Source of the DNA: Sparassis latifolia
Lineage: Eukaryota; Basidiomycota; Agaricomycetes; Polyporales; Sparassidaceae
Direction: 5' to 3'
DNA length: 64,000 bases
Assembly (NCBI GenBank): GCA_018466975.1
Contig: CM031562.1
Location: 1,116,001 to 1,180,000 of the forward strand
Made by a program: the position numbers and the translations under genes. The notes beneath the pieces are model-generated. The model saw nothing but the letters and a program-made list of their open reading frames with translations, searched no databases and was not told the origin of the DNA. Shown piece by piece: positions 35,915 through 48,092 of this stretch. Within the stretch, counting starts at the first letter, position 1. The number at the start of each line of letters is the position of its first letter.

Positions 35915-37569
35915 ATGCAGTCTGAACACGCTGGCAGTGGGAGCTCTAGGATTCCCAAAACCACGTCATCTGTCCACGACGTGAAGGCGGAGAACCCACC
36001 CTTCGGATCTAGGTGGGTGCTCCCTGCGGAGCCAAATAGTAGTTTCACTGATCCACTTAGGTAGATTCCTCACAGAAGAAGCAGATGTATGGAGCCAAAA
36101 CGCATGGGACCACGTCCCTCCTCCAGAAGGGCATCAAGAGGTCATCGCCGCAGCGCTAGCGCGACAAAAGATATCTCCTGTGCCTGATACTGAGAAGTCG
36201 AAGTACAATGACAGACCGTCTCGGCACTGGTATGCGCCCACCAAATCTGTTCTGCGCAGTGGCATGACCCTGTAGATATTCAGGGATAATTTCTACAAGA
36301 TGAACTCCGGCAATTTCTTCCGGAACAGAAAATGGTGGATCTCACACTTCCGGCATGCTGAGTACGTACTGATACTCTCGTTGTCAGGCTGCATCTTGAA
36401 TTTCCTGAGCTCGTTGAGGCAGCTGACGCTGAGGTTCCATCGAGTTTTTGCTCGATTTATACATACTGATGTATCTCAGGCAGGGTCCATGACGGTTGCC
36501 GAAATCGGCTGTGGTGCGATTCCCGTCAGTGCAAAGATGACATTCATAAGTGAATGTGTATTTAGGCGCAGGCAACGCAGTGTTTCCCCTGCTGTCCGCC
36601 AACAGCAACCCCCAGCTCGTCCTACTAGCCTTCGACTACTCTTCACACGCTGTAAAATTGGTACAAGTAGGTCTGTTCAAATTTTTCTCGAAATGCCCGC
36701 TAAGATCGCACTCAGACGAATCCGCTATATGTGGACCCCCCTGTCGGTCAGATCAGTGCGGCGGTTTGGGACCTATCATCTCCCGCCTTGCCCCGAGGCG
36801 TTGAGCCCGAGAGCATCGACATCATCATACTCGTCTTTGTCCTCAGTGCGCTGCATCCAAATGAATGGTCCTGTGCCATCTCGAACATCTATGAGGTCTG
36901 CACAATATAACTGCACAATCTGCCCTTCGCGAGTTGCTAACCTGTTGGACGACAAGATGCTTAAGCCTGGTGGCCTGATTCTTTTCCGCGACTATGGGCG
37001 GCATGACCTTGCGCAGCTGCGGTTCAAGGGTGGGCGCCTCCTTGATGACAACTTCTACGTTCGCGGTGACAAAACGCGCGTATACTTCTTCGAGATCGGT
37101 GAATCACATGCGCTTGTTGTACCGCGTCTTGCTTGTGCCTGACATGCATCGCACAGACGAGCTTGCGCTGCTCTTCACCGGCTCGCTCGCGCCGCAGTCT
37201 GCAAAGGCTACCAAAGGTGTCAAGATAATTGAAGACAATGACGACAATGACGACCTCGACACGCCGCCGGCTCACTCGGGCGCGCCTTTGCCACCGGTTT
37301 CATTCCCATCTACGCCTCCCCTACTCGAATCAGCAGTAGAAGGCGGGTCTATATCGGCTGAGGAGCAGCAGGCTCGTTTCCTATCGCCAACGGCCTTCAT
37401 ACACCCATCTCTCATCCCGGCGCCAGCTGCAAATGATCGATTGGCGCGGCATCCCCTGTTCGCTATCGAGCAGCTTGGCGTCGACCGTCGACTGATCGTG
37501 AATAGGAAACGGCAGCTCAAGATGTATCGGGTATGGATGCAGGGTAAGTTCCGCAAGCTGGAACGGTAG
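35915..37569 (+). CDS. tRNA N3-methylcytidine methyltransferase (METTL2/Trm140 family)
   Basis: This family adds a methyl to N3 of C32 in the anticodon loop of certain tRNAs, using S-adenosylmethionine. ATG 35915 opens a short Ser-rich leader, then (after an intron with donor near 36011) [20 protein letters not shown], the characteristic METTL2/8 entry. The next block [14 protein letters not shown] matches the family Phe-Lys-x-Arg-x-Trp segment. Next come [18 protein letters not shown] (SAM motif I, split by an intron), [91 protein letters not shown] (36955-37100, the most conserved stretch). The C-terminus carries an acidic low-complexity insert before [29 protein letters not shown]. The stop is at 37567-37569. 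Internal introns are approximate. Confidence 0.88.
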
Positions 37570-37870
37570 CGGTCGATCCGCGCGAAGCAAATAGTGTGTG
37601 CCCGTTATCATTCATATCGAGATGTTCCGATAGAACTCTTGTCTCTTACTTGCCGCATGCGTATGGGATTATGAATGCACTGAATCGACGTTGTACAATA
37701 TTGTCATGGTCTCAAAACATCCTTCTAAATATCGATCTCCCTTGCTGTCCTCAACAGCCAGAACTCGTGGTGATCGCGTTGTCCTGGCCTTCTCACCCTC
37801 ATAGAACGTACCTTTAGCAAAGTACCCAGGACGCAAAGCAAAGCTATACCTGGGCTGCTCACCCACTCAC

Positions 37871-37935
37871 CTGAGTCGTCTCGATGTGCACTTCCCCGGA
37901 GTAGTGCACGAACCCGAGGAACGTGACGAGCAATG
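37871..37935 (-). pseudogene. Class 3 lipase-like relic
   Basis: In one minus frame this reads LLVTFLGFVHYSGEVHIETTQ, then a GTGAGT donor. It resembles the segment around the active-site His of the two lipases at the right end of the window (FLDFVHPSGEVHI and FLGYVHPAGELHI). No GHSLG segment or other lipase part is found nearby, so it looks like an isolated fragment. Confidence 0.4.
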
Positions 37936-37980
37936 ATACTTACCATACGTCTTGGTTACTGACTCGCGGACTCCTCGGTT

Positions 37981-38403
37981 ATGATCACAGGGGATCCTTT
38001 CCTCCCTGTAGCTTTCAATGACCATGAAGCTCGGCCCTCCCAACAACTCGCCGCCATGATGATCCGTCTTGGACCGATGCCTTCTGATCTGATCGTTCAC
38101 GGAAAATACTCGAGGCGTTACTTCGGACCAGACGGTAGTTCAAACCTACTTATTCTGTCTGCAGGTTAATCAATCATCTTGCAGGAACCTTCATGTCGAG
38201 TCTCGACTACCCGGGTGCGGCGACGTTGCTGCAGAAATTGGACAGTATTTACAAGAAACGATGGTACCCAGAAGAGATAGAGTTGTTCAAGTCATTCATG
38301 GCCTCGGCATTGGCGATGGATCCAAATGACAGGCCAAGTGCTGCTGTGCTAGCTGAACATGGGTGGTTTCGAACAACATTCAAATTCAGAAAGAATTTTT
38401 GAC
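37981..38403 (+). pseudogene. C-terminal fragment of an SRPK-type protein kinase
   Basis: SRPK-family kinases phosphorylate SR splicing factors, and Agaricomycetes carry many SRPK-like genes. Two pieces are visible. The first, ITGDPFLPVAFNDHEARPS...AAMMIRLGPMPSDLIVHGKYSRRYF (37984-38140), corresponds to the segment after the kinase activation region. The second, GTFMSSLDYPGAATLLQKLDSIYKKRWYPEEIELFKSFMASALAMDPNDRPSAAVLAEHGWF (38183-38370), corresponds to the final kinase lobe with the conserved R of PNDRPSA. They are joined by a plausible intron. Upstream in frame there is a stop and none of the N-lobe, HRD or DFG motifs, so this is a truncated copy. Confidence 0.65.
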
Positions 38404-40007
38404 AGTAGAGCCATTTTCATTGATCCCTACCTACCAACTTGGAAATTCTGTCTGCTGTCGACGTTCTGAAAACAGTTACGTGGGATGCACATAATGTCTT
38501 GGGATTAAAGTAGCGAAAAAGGAGTCTGGTTGTCCAACACCTGCAAGGTGTATCATCATGCCGTGTATGTATGCATATAATGTTTGATGGACATGACTGC
38601 GCTTGGCAATGTTGTCTGTGTCGACGTCGTTCCACTCGCAAAATGCAGCTGTTGCCACAAGTGACAACAGGCAGCTAATATCTGGCTGGACACGTTCGCA
38701 CCGGGAAGAGTACCTTCAAGTTCCGACCGCGTCGCGGCCGATTCGAGCACGTTGCGGCATATCCATATCCAACCGCAAATCGCGTGTCATCTGCGACTTC
38801 CTTCATCTACGACGAAAAGACGGACGACCAGAGCCTTGAGGATGTGCAGTACAGGGAGATCTTTCCTCGCCGGCCGTGCAGAAGAGCCTTGCAATGGCCC
38901 GGTACTGTCCCATATCACGAGAGAGTGAGTTTCCCCCCAAGTTGTCTGTACTCTGAATCAACAATGATCTGCTGGGTGTATCGACCTACAGCGTAGTGGA
39001 ACCTCTTCGCGAGCCCTTCCTATACCAGGCGGTGCATCGCTTCCTCGAGAACAGCAGGCTCTACGTTGGGCTTCACCAGCGCGGCACGGTGCTCAGCGTG
39101 GTGGAATATAAAATACGAATGAATACAGATTCAGATTCAAGTTGGTTCATCTCCCCTTTTTTGGCCACATGCGCACGGGGGATGAGCTCATCAGCAGGAC
39201 AATTGTACGCTCTACCGTTCTTCCGAAGTGGCAGTGACCGCATGATCGATGGTTCACGAACGGTAGGTGTACATTCCCGCGGCATGGAGCAAGCCAACGG
39301 GCATCCAGTCGCGAACATCCTCGTGGTTATCATTAAGGAGAACAAGCTCACCCTCCAGTCCGCAGCCAGCCGCCTTGCGAGGCAAGACACCACAAGCACG
39401 TCGTAGTTCGTGGCAGTCGCAGTGGCACTGGCCAATCGCTCATACAGAAGGGTCAACTACGCGTACTTGCGTGCCTATATACAGTATGCGGGCTCAAGAT
39501 GTCGATAAGCAGGAGTATCGAATGGGGGCTGCAGATGAACAGGTACTTCGGGGAACAGAATGCAGATCGGCAGACCAGCTTGTAGGTCTTTCGTCACGGT
39601 CTCGAATTGTAGCAAAGCTTGGGCGTACAACACCGTAGGAGGCTGTTTGGTTCATCACAGAAGGACCGTTATATGATAGGAAGCGAACACACTTTCCTCA
39701 ATAAGTCAAAGGTCGAGAATGCTGCATTGTCGACGCACCCAAATGGCTTGCGTTGCGATGCCCGGCACGCCTAAGTCGATGTGACAACCACGCTCAGCCA
39801 GCTGCAATATATTTCTAAAGGTGGGCGTGGGGGCGGAAGGTAGCTCCGAATACTAACGCAGTCAGTGAACTAGCTACACCGGTGTGCTGGCGGGGGGACC
39901 AAAGGGACTTTATCTTCGCTGAATGCAAGAATGCAAGCTGAATGTTCCTGGACAATCCCCAAGAGATTCAGGTGATCTGAATATCCCGAGCCATGACATA
40001 TGATGAG

Positions 40008-40345
40008 TTGCCCTGTTCAATTATGTCCCTCCCTAATTTCCCTACTTTGATCGCCTCGGCAGGTGCCTTATTTTAGACCCGCATCTCGGCTAGATCGGAG
40101 TTTGCGGTTGCTCGCGCTCTGCTCTGTGGATGCGGGCTTCCCTCATTTTGCTTGAATTTTGGATGGTTTGAAAGCTACTCATGCCCCGAAGAACACTGGA
40201 ACCTTTCCTATGAAGAATGCATGCATGATCTTGCATGCAAAGTGTCGAGATATTTTTGGCACATCTTTTACATAATGCCGAAGATCACGACGAGTGCCAA
40301 GCCGAGAGTAGGGAAAGTAGGGAGGGACATAATTGAACAGGGCAA
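40008..40345. mobile_element. MITE-like element with 38-bp terminal inverted repeats
   Basis: The left end at 40008 begins ttgccctgttcaattatg and continues tccctccctaatttccctact. The right end (40308-40345), read in reverse complement, is the same over about 38 bp with one or two mismatches. The total of 338 bp, the non-coding interior and the TIRs fit a miniature inverted-repeat element. No target-site duplication is evident at the edges, so it may be an old or fold-back copy. Confidence 0.7.
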
Positions 40346-41537
40346 GTGAACGCCTGCACGCGTGCACCTCTGAGGGCGCCGAGGAACCTGGACATCGGAT
40401 CGACAGTACTTGGCATGGACCAGAGGCTGCATCAGCGCGATCGCCATTTGAACGGGACGCCCGTCACCCTCCGTCACCAGATTTTATTAATAATGTCGCA
40501 GTCCGTCACAGGTCACTCGTGCCCGCCGTTCGCACTACGACAGAGCCTGGAGTCACTCGGACTCGGAAGTCTGCCATACTTGGTCTGTACTTAGATTCTC
40601 GATGGCGGCTTTCTATCCCCTCTCTCAGGCAACCACAGGTTAGTTATCAGAAGAAGATACTAATCTGAGGGAGGATCGAACTAGGCAATACCTGCACTTT
40701 CCATTCCTTCTCGCATATGGCCTTGTCAGGCGTATCTTGTGCGCTGATATTTGACACAGCATTCAGGTACTTTCCTCGTCCGGCTTCGCACTGTCCTTGA
40801 TGTCAAGGACGGTTTCGAACGATATGTCTCTACAAACCTAATCTCGGACGCATCCCGTGCACATGCCGAACCTCAAGAGACCTCACGAGTTCACGCTACT
40901 CAATTTATCTCGGAGAAGGCTGCCGCGTGCCACTGCGTACTGTCATGAGTAACTCAATTCCTCTGAAGCTGGATTCAGGCCGCCTGTTGACTTCAGATGA
41001 AAGCAAGCCTTCAAATTTGGCAGGTTCAATCTACCCCATTGATTGGTTCGTGTGGAGGTTGTCAACCACCACACGCGAAGTAATCGCAACTTTCGCACTT
41101 ACTCAGTGTACATAGCATGCTGGGAAGACGGGAAACGCTTACGCCCCCCTTATCATCTCAATTGACCAGCAGGCTGCATCTTACTTCGCATATTTAGGAC
41201 TTCGAATCGGTAAGCAGGTCTCCGCAAATTTTGGTTAGATATCTAATTTACGCAAGCTAATCGTTAGTCATCAAGGGGAACGTGAACATCGATCGCAGTT
41301 GTTCAGGGACGTAAGCGGCCAGCGTTGGAGCATCACGCGGGATTGGTAGAAGTAGATCGCTTCGCCTTCCATGACAATCAAAAAGAGGGCACGCGGCAGG
41401 AAGGATCGCCTCACGGTGAATTCGAACGACGGCGCGTATCATTGCATGGAAGTATCCCTTGGAGGCATAAATCCATCGCTCACGTTTAGGACTGCGCGAA
41501 CTAGTTTTCCTCAGCTCAGCCTGACCCGAATCCTATC

Positions 41538-44500
41538 ATGGCGAACAGTATTGTAGGAACGCTTCCCATCAAACACACCGTGGATCCTAATGGATCACTC
41601 TTTCTTGATGTTCCCTTGCAACTCCCGTCGGCGAAAGTGTCCCCGAAGATATCTCTGTCCTACCATTCTGCCGCAACCAACATCTCTGCGATCGGAAAAG
41701 GATGGGTTATTAAGGGCGCATCTGTGATCGAGCGCGTTCCTGCGACCGTGGCTCAGGATGGCTTTCGTGGTATGTGCGTGTCTCTATCCTGTGGTTGTAG
41801 ATTCACACTCTATCTGTTTTTAGGCGTGATCAATTATGACAAGAACGACCGGTTTGCCCTTGACGGTCAGCGTCTGGTTTCTATAGGCGGCAATGAGTAT
41901 CGCTTTGAAATCGAGCAATGGTCGAAAGTTACTGCCAAGGGATCTGACCCAGCCAATCCTGAATATTGGACCGAGCATCTCCCCGATGGTACGACCCGTA
42001 TATTTGGTAATACTCGGGTACGTTCTACGATGTCGATATTTTTCTCTTCCAAAGTTCACATCGCACGTTGTCAGGACTCCAACATAAAGGCGAAGGGCGG
42101 TACGGGGACGCGCGTGTGGGCAATATCCGAAAGTTCAGACGGGTTCTCAAACTACGTCACTTATTCTTACAACAATGATATTCGACAAGGCGCATTTTAC
42201 TTGACGGAGTTGAACTACGGAGGAAATCTTTCTTCGAGAATGGCCCACCAGCGCCGGATCACTTTCGAGTATGAGACGCGCCCAGACAAGCTGGTCAAAT
42301 ATATTGGTGGCTACGAGGTTTCCATTGACAAGCGGTTGACCTCCATCTCGTCACATGTGCAGAACAACTTTGTGCACAAGCATCATCTTCAGTACGACGA
42401 GGCTCCTGTCACAGGTACGAGCCGCTTGATCAATGTCGCTCTTTCCGATCCGTCGGGAGCGTCCGTCAGGCCGCTCAAATTCGACTGGGTCAATGGAAAC
42501 CGAGCCATTTTCGATCCACTCGATCCATCTAGGGCTGTTACCATCGAAACCGAGGATCCGAATGCTCAGGTACTTCCTCTGGACGTCAATGCTAGCGGGA
42601 GGAGCAGCCTCGTTATCGCTTCTAAGCGCATCCAATCTGGTTACCAGAAACTCCATCTTGCTGTGCATATCGCGGACGATGATGGTCGTATTCCTTCTTC
42701 GCCCGACTCCGTACTCGATAGTTTGCCCTTTCCCAAGCAAATTATACCGCTGGATATCAACGGAAATGGGAAAACTGATTTGGTGCGCAATCTTGTTCCC
42801 AAGGTATTCTCTTCATATTTAGTTCTATTGCGCAGCTTCATATCATGTCGACGATGTCGTCTCACACTCTTACCGTCATTCTTTCTACTCCACAAGGCTA
42901 CGAGCCTCAACAGCCTGTCACCTTCTCACCGGAGGCTATGGGCGGACACTTTCACTCCGGTGACTTCGAGGTATAATTTCGTGCTTTCTGCGATATTCTG
43001 AAGATATTGATTCGTCATTAGGGTAATGGCCAAGTTGGTTTGGTATACATATACAACCGCATGAGCGGCGGGCGCCAAAATGTGCGATTTGTCCAGTTCG
43101 TTTCGGACAGAAAGCAGTTTACAGCTCTGCCCCCTCGCGACGGACCTGCGTATGTTAGTCTGAAGAATCTTCATGTCGTTGTCGGGGATCTTAACGGCGA
43201 TGGGTACGATGTTTCTGAGCTAGGACTTCCGTGATCTAACTCTATTTCCAATTTCAGCGCTGAGGATGTCTTCGTTATCTACTCAAAAATCAAGAGTGGG
43301 CGCACCGTTGGCCAGATTGACTTGCTACAGTCACGGGATGGAAGGCTTTGCTACCGGCAAGACGATGGCTTGACAAAAGCTGGCGAGGCCGTTTTGTGGA
43401 AATCGACAATAACATTCTTGCCTTACCCTGCAGACGAAGACGGAAAGACAAGTCTCCTGGCAGTCTCGGACAACAACGGTTACCTTTCAACCCAACTGTT
43501 ACGCAGCACTGGTCCTTCCTTATTACTGCCGTCCTCGCCGTTGGTTACCAACATCGCGTATAATGGACATCTTACCCTGGCGAGGACCACTTCGACTGGC
43601 ACAGTCGATCTCGTGAATACCTTCACGAAGCTATCCGGAGACAGGCAGACTAATGTCAATGTTCTACGCTTCTTCAATAACACCTTCGTAAATACGGAAG
43701 ATGTTGCACAGCCTGGAAAGTCATCCACTTCAGTGGTGTGGTCCGATGTTCGCGGAATCGGACGTGCGGATTGCTTGCTGAATACCATAGACATCCGCGG
43801 CAAGCTTACCATATCCCCGATGGTGTGTTCGTCTTCCCAACCCTTAGATTTCATATCTGGCTACGAAAATGGCCTTGGGTCCCGCATCTCGGTGTCATAC
43901 GCCCCTCTCAGCGATGGCTCAATCTACAGAACAGACAGCACGCCCGAGTCACCGTTGCCTGCTCTGAACGCCATGGCGCGTAATGTGTCCTTGAGCACCA
44001 CGCTCACTTCGTCCCCGACACAGCAGGAAACGGCACACAGCCGCTCACAGCTCATGTATTTTCCCTCTTGGGTTGTTAAACAACTTGACAACACTCCTTG
44101 TGCAGCCAAGCCTGCTGTGGTTGATCAAATCAACTACAAGTACGCTAACGCAAGACTAAACTTTGACGGACGAGGCTGGCTTGGATTCGAAGAGATTACC
44201 AAGTCTAGTCGAGTGCTCGGAACATCCGAGAAGACACATTATCGGCAGGAATACCCATTTATTGGCCACGCGTCCCAAGTGGAAATTAGGTCTGGTGGTC
44301 GGCTGCTACAAGATAACAGGTACAATTTTGAGACCACACGGTCGAACGCAGGAAATAACTGCTCCGTTCGACTGCGTAGTGTTCTCGAAAGTACCTATGA
44401 TGGTGGCGCGCTTGCTTACGAAGTCGATGTCTCATATGCATATGATGCCTTCAATAACGCCACGAATCTCACCATCAAGTCTCCCCAGCTGCAGATGCCT

Positions 44501-47500
44501 GCGTTCACTATCCAGTCTACGTTCGAGAACAATGAGCAGTTTTGGGTCCTCGGGAATAAGACGCTGGAGGTTGTCAAGCAGAACGGCGTTGTTCTGAAGC
44601 AAACCAAGTACGCTTTCGTTCCGCACACGCAGACTACCAAGGAAGTAAGCAGCTGGGTGAGCGGTGACACTTGGTTGGCTCGGATCTTCGAATTCGACGA
44701 GACTGGGAATGAGACTATCGTCAAGGGGCCAGGGCCAGCTAAATCTTCGTTCACATATGATGAAACCAAATCTCACGCAGTGGCTACATTGACCTACACT
44801 AGTGCCGACGATCCTCCGTTGAAGGAGACTTTAGCCTTTGACTTGGTACACGACAAGCCGGTCTCGGTCACAGACTCGAACGGGTTCACTACGTCTACAA
44901 CTTATGATGTACTTGGTCGCATGCAAGAGATTTCCCAGGGGGACGGCTACTCGGGGATGAGTGTTGTCGAGAAGCAGTCGTTCCACGTCGACGGCACGGA
45001 CTTCTACCAGTTGTCACAGATTCGTACGGAACTCAGAGCGGGCGAGGACAGCTGGATGGACACTGTGGACCATATCGACGGCCTCAATCGTAAGTGGAGG
45101 AGCGAGAGGCCTCGACCCGATGATCCCTCTGCGTTCATCTACACGGATGTCGAGTTCGACGGGGCTGGGCGAGTTGTCGCCCGCTCTCGAGATTACTTCG
45201 CCGGCTCAATGCCTACATTCACAAGGTACACCTACGACACGCTTTCTCGTGTGATCAAGCAGACGCTACCACCCGCTTCTTCGGGTGTGTCGCCCATCAC
45301 AATCACGTCCAGATATGAGTTCCAGTCAGGAATATCCAAGATCACGGAGACTCGATCCGATGGAAACACAGCCACGGAGCAGATCAGCACCCGCGAAGTC
45401 CAGTTCCTGCCCAACCCAGAGCCTTCCGCCTCCAAATTCGTCAAGCCGTTCGTGGTTAGATCGACGAACGAGCTGCAGCAAAGCATCCAGACGGTCTTCG
45501 ATGGTTTGGGAAGGCCCGTTCGCATGAAAGATCCTTCAGGTGTTCAACTGTCTCTAACCTGGGATGGTCTTTCGCGTGCCACCGAACGACGTCTCACAAA
45601 CTCTGGGAATAAAGACATCAGTCATTTCGTCGCCAAATACGATGTTGACCTTTGCCTAGCTACTGTCTGGAACAAGCTTACTGGATTGTCGACGACGACT
45701 AAATCGGACTTCATCCAGAGACCAATCTCGAGGACGACAGCGGACGAGACCCTGACTTACACCTACGATAAAGGAGGGCAAAATACCAAACAGCGTTTGG
45801 TTTCTGTGACGTCTTCGAAGGGTATCGACTACCATTTTGACTACAACATCCGTGGGAAGTTAATCACGCACAGCCTCTCACTCGACGGCCACAAATTCGT
45901 TACATCTCATGAATGGTCACCCTTCGGTCAGCTTCTACGCACCACGAACCCTGATGGTACTACCATCGCTCGAACCTTCTATGGGGACGGCGAATCAGTA
46001 AACCGGGTTGTGCTCACGGATACCGACAACACTACCCGGGCTTGGATCGCCCTCGACGAGTTCAAAGACGTCTTTTCTCGTCCTCTCATCTGTGAATTCG
46101 GAAACGGGTTAAGGTCCACATCTTCCGTCATGGAAAGTGGTATGCTCGCCAGCCGTATACTGTCGAAGGGCAGCAATGTGTTACATCGCCAGGACTGGAA
46201 GGTCGATGCCTTCAGTAGAATCGCCAATCACAGTGTCGGCCGCGGACGTAGTACAAGCCAGTTTTTAACCTCCAGTAATTCATTCCAGTACAATAATGCA
46301 GGTGCGAATGCTCGTCACTTCTAAAAGCTTTTGGTTGTGCTGAAGTCCCTCCGGATTGTCCACTCAGGCCAGCTCGTACAACTCCTCTCTGATTCGTCTT
46401 CACTTGTTACACAGCCCGAAGAGTTCTCCTACGACCAGAGTGGTAACATTACCTCCAAGGGCGGTAGAAAGTTCGTCAACGATGGTTGGCAACTGTCCAA
46501 AATAACCGGCGGTGATGGCCACACAGAATGTTCTTTCACTTATTCCCCTGATGGCAACTTGATTTCAAAGTCGAATGGTGCAGGGATAGAGAAGAATACA
46601 ATGAAGTATGATGCTAACGGGCGGCTTGTACAGCTGGACGAGACGTCGTTCGTGTATGACTTCAGTGGTCACTTGATCAAGGCGGTGCTTCCGAATGGAG
46701 ATGTCACGATGTATCCCAGCCAGTCATACGAAGTTACCGTGTCGGCGTCTGGAAGGGAAACTCACACATCCTACCTTGTCCATGGCTACCGCCGGGCCTC
46801 GCTCTCAACGACGAAGGGAAATGTCAAGGAAAGATCTCATGGCCCAGTCGTCTACTACTACCACACGGACCATCTAGGCAGCACGGTTGCAGCCTCCGAT
46901 GAGAAGGGCAATATAGTGACGTTATACCACTACGATGGATTTGGCAAGGTTTCTATCGATGGTCCTGACGTTGCCAGATACAAATACTCTGGCAAAGAAC
47001 AGTTTGCAGGCTTCTACTACTTCGGTGCCCGATTCTATGATCCGGATGTGAGTCACCAATTTGAAGGAGTTGTTGTTAGGCCACTTACTTTTGACAACAC
47101 AGGCTGGACGCTTCTTGACTCTCGATGATTACCCAGTGTCGTTGAATGAAATTTCACCTTCTACTTTCAACATGTACTCTTTTTCGCGCAATGATCCAAT
47201 CAATTTCATTGATCTCAACGGCAACGTACCAAAATGGCATTGGTGCGTCATCATGACTGACTCTGAGATCAGATTCTCATGTTTGTTGCTTTCGTAGGAT
47301 CTTAGACGGATTCCTTATCGCTCTCGGAGTGGGATTGATGTTTGTACCAGGTGTTAACATCTTCGTGGCGATCGGTGTTGGGATTCTTGCTGGGGCTGCC
47401 CTAGGAGCCGGTGTCTCTGGACTCATGTACGATTTCGACCATCGCAAGGGCTCCTACAGCGACAAAGACTACTTTGTCAATATGGGCATCGGCGCTGCGG

Positions 47501-48092
47501 CTGGTGCCGTCACGGGAGGAATCTCGGGTGCTCTCGATTTTATCGTTCCCGCGGTGACTTTGGCAGAGGTCTTGGGCTCCCGAGGTGCTCTGTTGACGTC
47601 AAAAGTGGGCAGAGAGCTCGTCGTTCGCTTCGGATTTAGGCTCACTACGAACACTCTCATGGGCATGGAGAAGAATATGGTGAAAACCGTTGCATCCAAC
47701 ATCTATTCGGGAAAACCGCTGGATGAGGGTCTGGGGCAAGCGGCATGGGAAGGCGCTGCTGAATCATTTGGACTGGCATGTAGGGCTTCTACGTATTCTT
47801 CTGATGTGTCAGACTTGTACTCATGGTTCCAACAGTGGGGGGCGAACTGCTTGCCTCCGTCAAGCCAATCCTCAAGGCGCGGTTCTTCGCGCGGCTCAGA
47901 AAACTGAGGTACCGTGGCTCCTATGACCTCACTACGCAGCAGAACGTGTCAGGCCTGAGGCGTCTGGTCAAAACGGTGGAATATCCTCTCAGGGAAACAG
48001 GATTCGATGTCAATGATCGATTCAACTGGAACATGGAGATGTCTGGGAGTCGCTTGAGATACGCACATGTACAAGACGTGACGTCTCTCTGA
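41538..48092 (+). CDS. Giant SpvB/RHS-repeat protein, TcB-TcC-like single chain
   Basis: About 2,017 residues in ten exons. Introns: 41770-41823, 42018-42074, 42783-42835, 42971-43021, 43204-43257, 46302-46367, 47048-47102, 47243-47297, 47780-47835. Residues about 5-370 match the SpvB N-terminal domain (VPLQLPSAKVSPKISLSYHS, GKGWVIKGASVIERVP). Residues about 370-560 carry D-x-N-x-x-G VCBS/FG-GAP-like motifs (LDINGNGKTDLV, VGDLNGDGAEDVF). A TcdB-middle-type phrase (YENGLGSRISVSYAPL) follows. YD/RHS repeats run to about 1660 (FTYDETK, TTYDVLGRMQ, FTYSPDGN, MKYDANGRL). The RHS core is YHTDHLGSTVAASDE...YYFGARFYDPD...SRNDPINFIDLNG (about 1665-1770). The last ~245 residues are Gly/Ala-rich and hydrophobic, with no recognised effector. 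No signal peptide. In bacteria these domains make a cocoon that encloses and self-cleaves a C-terminal toxin; function here is unknown. The 42783 donor is inferred because the next downstream donor would give a 32-nt intron. Confidence 0.85.

Larger units (their letters stand above)
37570..41537. other. Gene-poor stretch with relics and a small TIR element
   Basis: Nearly 4 kb contain no complete recognisable gene. Present are a lipase-like fragment (minus, 37871-37935), an SRPK-type kinase tail (plus, 37981-38403) and a 338-bp element with terminal inverted repeats (40008-40345). Open frames at 38603-39406 (plus) and 39073-39456 (minus) have no recognised motif, although 38690-39130 is fairly GC-rich and open in several frames. 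The last kilobase holds the upstream region of the SpvB/RHS gene. Confidence 0.5.

Noticed and set aside
42804..42835. 32-nt intron in the SpvB/RHS gene
   Set aside because: Too short for splicing in this genome; the GTGCGC donor at 42783 with the same acceptor gives a normal 53-nt intron in frame.
43738..45527. Several 80-140-codon frames on both strands
   Set aside because: Shadows within the 3-kb exon of the SpvB/RHS gene.
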